A DNA stretch of 64,000 nucleotides from a virus. Below the pieces are notes generated by a model. That model saw only the letters and a list, made by a program, of their open reading frames with translations, was not told the DNA's origin and made no database searches. The stretch is taken from positions 1-64,000 of IMG/VR virus record IMGVR_UViG_3300021067_000042; one strand, 5' to 3'. The translations under genes were made by a program, and so were the position numbers. Shown here in pieces: positions 62,162-64,000 of the stretch (position 1 is the first letter of the stretch; each line of letters starts with the position of its first letter).

Positions 62162-64000
62162 GTGGGTACGCGCACTATCAGGGGTAATCCGTATTTTCCG
62201 ACCAGCCCGCGGTCGGGCAATCTCGGTGACTTGATTTTCAGGATGCAGAACGTATTCAAAAGAGGCTCAGGAGACGCCGCCTACCACGAATGCACGGGCG
62301 GGCCGCAGAACCTTTCCGAGACTGTTGACAATACCGCTCTGACGGGAACCGTAGCTTTGACTTCCGGCTCTACCACCGTTACAGGTACGGGAACTTCATT
62401 CACCACGGAATTACACTTGGGCCAATTCTTCCTCGTGCTTGATGCGGTGGGAAGCCAGTCATTCCTCTGTGTTGTCGAAAGAATCATTTCCAACACCTCC
62501 TTGATTATCTCCCGAGCGCCTACGGCGTCGGTGTCTGGGAAAACGGGCTATCGCTTGCCTGTGATATTCGCGGTGGATAATCAACGGGGTACTTGTCTCA
62601 GAGGGAATGTTGTCAGGCTGGATAAGGGCACTCTGTTCTCTGTGGGCGATGGTACTTTCCGACTGGACGGGACGGCGCTCACCAACACCCTGGCACTGAC
62701 CCGCGCCCCGAAAGTTTCTATTCTCTCGGGTTCCACTTATTCACACTACCCGCTCGGAATGGACACGCCTGGAGCGCCTACGGTAGCGGGAGTAGCTGGC
62801 GGCACGAAAGGGATGATAGCGGCCAGTTATGCCATCCGAGTGACGGCCGAACGTTTAGCGACGCTGGGCTTTAACAACCCCTCCGCCCCTGTGACATTCT
62901 CAATCACGGCAGGCCAGCGAGTTCAAATCACATTCGCCGCCGTTGATTCGACCCACGGGCAAGACGCTCATGGGGTGTGGGGAACGCGCTACGTAGACTC
63001 ACAGGACACCACCGGACAGAACCTCATCAATGGCCCGTGGTTCCGCGTTGGTCAAGTTGCAGAATCCGCATTGGACGGTAGCCGCAGGGCTAATTTCGAA
63101 TGGCTGGACGGGGAGATAGAAACTCAAGGGGCCGGGCTGGCGGGTTCTCTCTTAACGTTCGACAACGACGCGCCCCCGAATGCTGAATTTGTCGCACTCT
63201 TCAACGGCGTGCCCGTGTGGATTTCATGTAACGGCCCCGGAGACACCAGCCCCGGCCCGTTCATTCGTCCGGCCAAACCCTCCAACGTCGAAGCCGCGCC
63301 GGCTGGGCTTGGATACCCTACCTCTCCCCCCGAAACCATTCTGGGTGTCGTTTCAAGCGAAGCCCGCTTGTACCTCTTAACCACGAATCATTTGCAGATC
63401 GCACAGCCCACGGCGAGCGAGTTTGTCCCCGTGAGAGTAAGCCCGTTCTGGAAGACCGGATTTAAGAACCCATACCAACTGGTTTTCATCAATGGGACTC
63501 TGTACGGGGCGACTAACTCAGGCCCGGCCCGCTCCGTGGGTGGGGGTGACAAGCAGGAGGCGGAAAACACCTGGGCTTCCGCGATTGCCGAGTTCTACAA
63601 GTCTTGGGTTAAAGGCCATATCTTAGTAGCACACGACCCCCTGAATGATTGTGTCTGCTACTTCCACTCAGCTTACAACCTAAATTCCTCCGGGTTCTGG
63701 ACCACTCGTGTCTGGTGCTGGGGGCTCTCGGCTCAGGAGTGGGTCGCTGACATACTTTTATCTTCCACGACACAGGACATGATTGTGAGTGGCGTATCCA
63801 CGGTCGGAAATAATCTTGATTTCCTCTGCGGGGGAAGACTCAGCAACAACACCGTGAGTATGGGGACGTACAGGTTCGACACCGGCTCAGGGTCGAGTGT
63901 TTCCTACTACATCGCGGCACAGTTCAGTGATTCCGGCGAAGAGTTAAGAACGAAGAAGCTCGGGCCGACTTTTCGTGTAACCGGAAAAATCACCAGCGGA
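62162..64000 (+). CDS. large tail/neck protein, 3' end outside window
   Basis: GTG 62162 immediately after the B2 stop; the frame is open for 613 codons to the window end. The product starts VGTRTIRGNPYFPTSPRSGN. It contains a repeated-type beta domain, GTVALTSGSTTVTGTGTSFTTEL (the phage tail fold that starts TVTxGSxTVTGTGTxF), and a long beta-rich region. It resembles the tail-stabilising or tail-tube accessory proteins of podoviruses. Incomplete here. Confidence 0.7.
   Translation, partial: MGTRTIRGNPYFPTSPRSGNLGDLIFRMQNVFKRGSGDAAYHECTGGPQNLSETVDNTALTGTVALTSGSTTVTGTGTSFTTELHLGQFFLVLDAVGSQSFLCVVERIISNTSLIISRAPTASVSGKTGYRLPVIFAVDNQRGTCLRGNVVRLDKGTLFSVGDGTFRLDGTALTNTLALTRAPKVSILSGSTYSHYPLGMDTPGAPTVAGVAGGTKGMIAASYAIRVTAERLATLGFNNPSAPVTFSITAGQRVQITFAAVDSTHGQDAHGVWGTRYVDSQDTTGQNLINGPWFRVGQVAESALDGSRRANFEWLDGEIETQGAGLAGSLLTFDNDAPPNAEFVALFNGVPVWISCNGPGDTSPGPFIRPAKPSNVEAAPAGLGYPTSPPETILGVVSSEARLYLLTTNHLQIAQPTASEFVPVRVSPFWKTGFKNPYQLVFINGTLYGATNSGPARSVGGGDKQEAENTWASAIAEFYKSWVKGHILVAHDPLNDCVCYFHSAYNLNSSGFWTTRVWCWGLSAQEWVADILLSSTTQDMIVSGVSTVGNNLDFLCGGRLSNNTVSMGTYRFDTGSGSSVSYYIAAQFSDSGEELRTKKLGPTFRVTGKITSG

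Noticed and set aside
1-64000. CRISPR arrays, rRNA or full phage tRNA genes
   Set aside because: I saw no spaced direct repeats of CRISPR type and no full tRNA cloverleaf or rRNA segments; only the 3' tRNA-Lys fragment at 2354-2400 fits.

Overview
This window is the left host junction and most of a tailed-phage prophage in a high-GC Gram-negative chromosome. Two host genes lie at the left: the 3' end of an S9-family peptidase and a secreted protein made of repeated carboxypeptidase-regulatory-like domains. This pairing, with TonB-era-style signal peptides and AQTP linkers, suggests an acidobacterium (Blastocatellia/Pyrinomonadaceae type). That is inference from style, not from a marker gene. 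The prophage starts at a 3' fragment of a tRNA-Lys(CTT) gene on the minus strand (about 2354-2400), which is followed by two helically phased 10-bp repeat arrays and a tyrosine integrase. The other end lies beyond 64000.

Layout. 2354-3952: att site, integrase and a small HTH (excisionase candidate). 4021-12442: a long minus-strand operon of small early/accessory genes, many with zinc-binding Cys pairs, including a C5-cytosine methyltransferase, a Dam-type N6-adenine methyltransferase and an XRE regulator. It is driven by a near-consensus promoter (12549-12577) covered by tandem 7-bp GTATACN repeats. 12798-14788: a minus-strand lysogeny-type operon with a UmuD/S24-like self-cleaving protein, a membrane protein, a lipoprotein and unknowns. 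14815-14858: a second promoter covered by the same heptads, firing rightward into an almost leaderless gene for a 70-aa ribbon-helix-helix-like protein. The shared heptads probably make these two promoters one regulatory switch.

15242-29992: rightward early/replication module with zinc proteins, a TPR protein, an MT-A70 methyltransferase, NinB, an SSB-like protein, two HNH proteins, a ParB-like protein, an SF2 helicase, a zinc-finger/Toprim primase and a PD-(D/E)XK-like nuclease. It is interrupted by two opposite-strand inserts: a 56-aa secreted peptide (16892-17062) and a four-gene cassette with its own promoter (26062-27223). A highly structured intergenic RNA candidate lies at 27608-27767. 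A strong terminator at 30051-30097 closes this module.

30107-64000: late module. Small membrane and lipoproteins come first (lysis or exclusion candidates), then a 656-aa protein that begins with a complete sigma-70 region 4, and a 1738-aa protein with an N-terminal M23 peptidase (virion ejection candidate). After these come a Tat-signal mini-protein, a helix-hairpin-helix (alpha-CTD-like) protein, terminase small and large subunits, a portal with an inserted zinc ribbon, scaffold, major capsid, a duplicated pair of head-completion genes, and an open tail gene. I see no tape-measure, sheath or tube set, which suits a podovirus-like particle, though the window ends before the tail module is complete.

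The most unusual points are the sigma-4/virion-type fusion next to the M23 ejection protein, the heptad-operator/RHH switch with a UmuD-like partner, the structured RNA, and the inverted moron cassettes.
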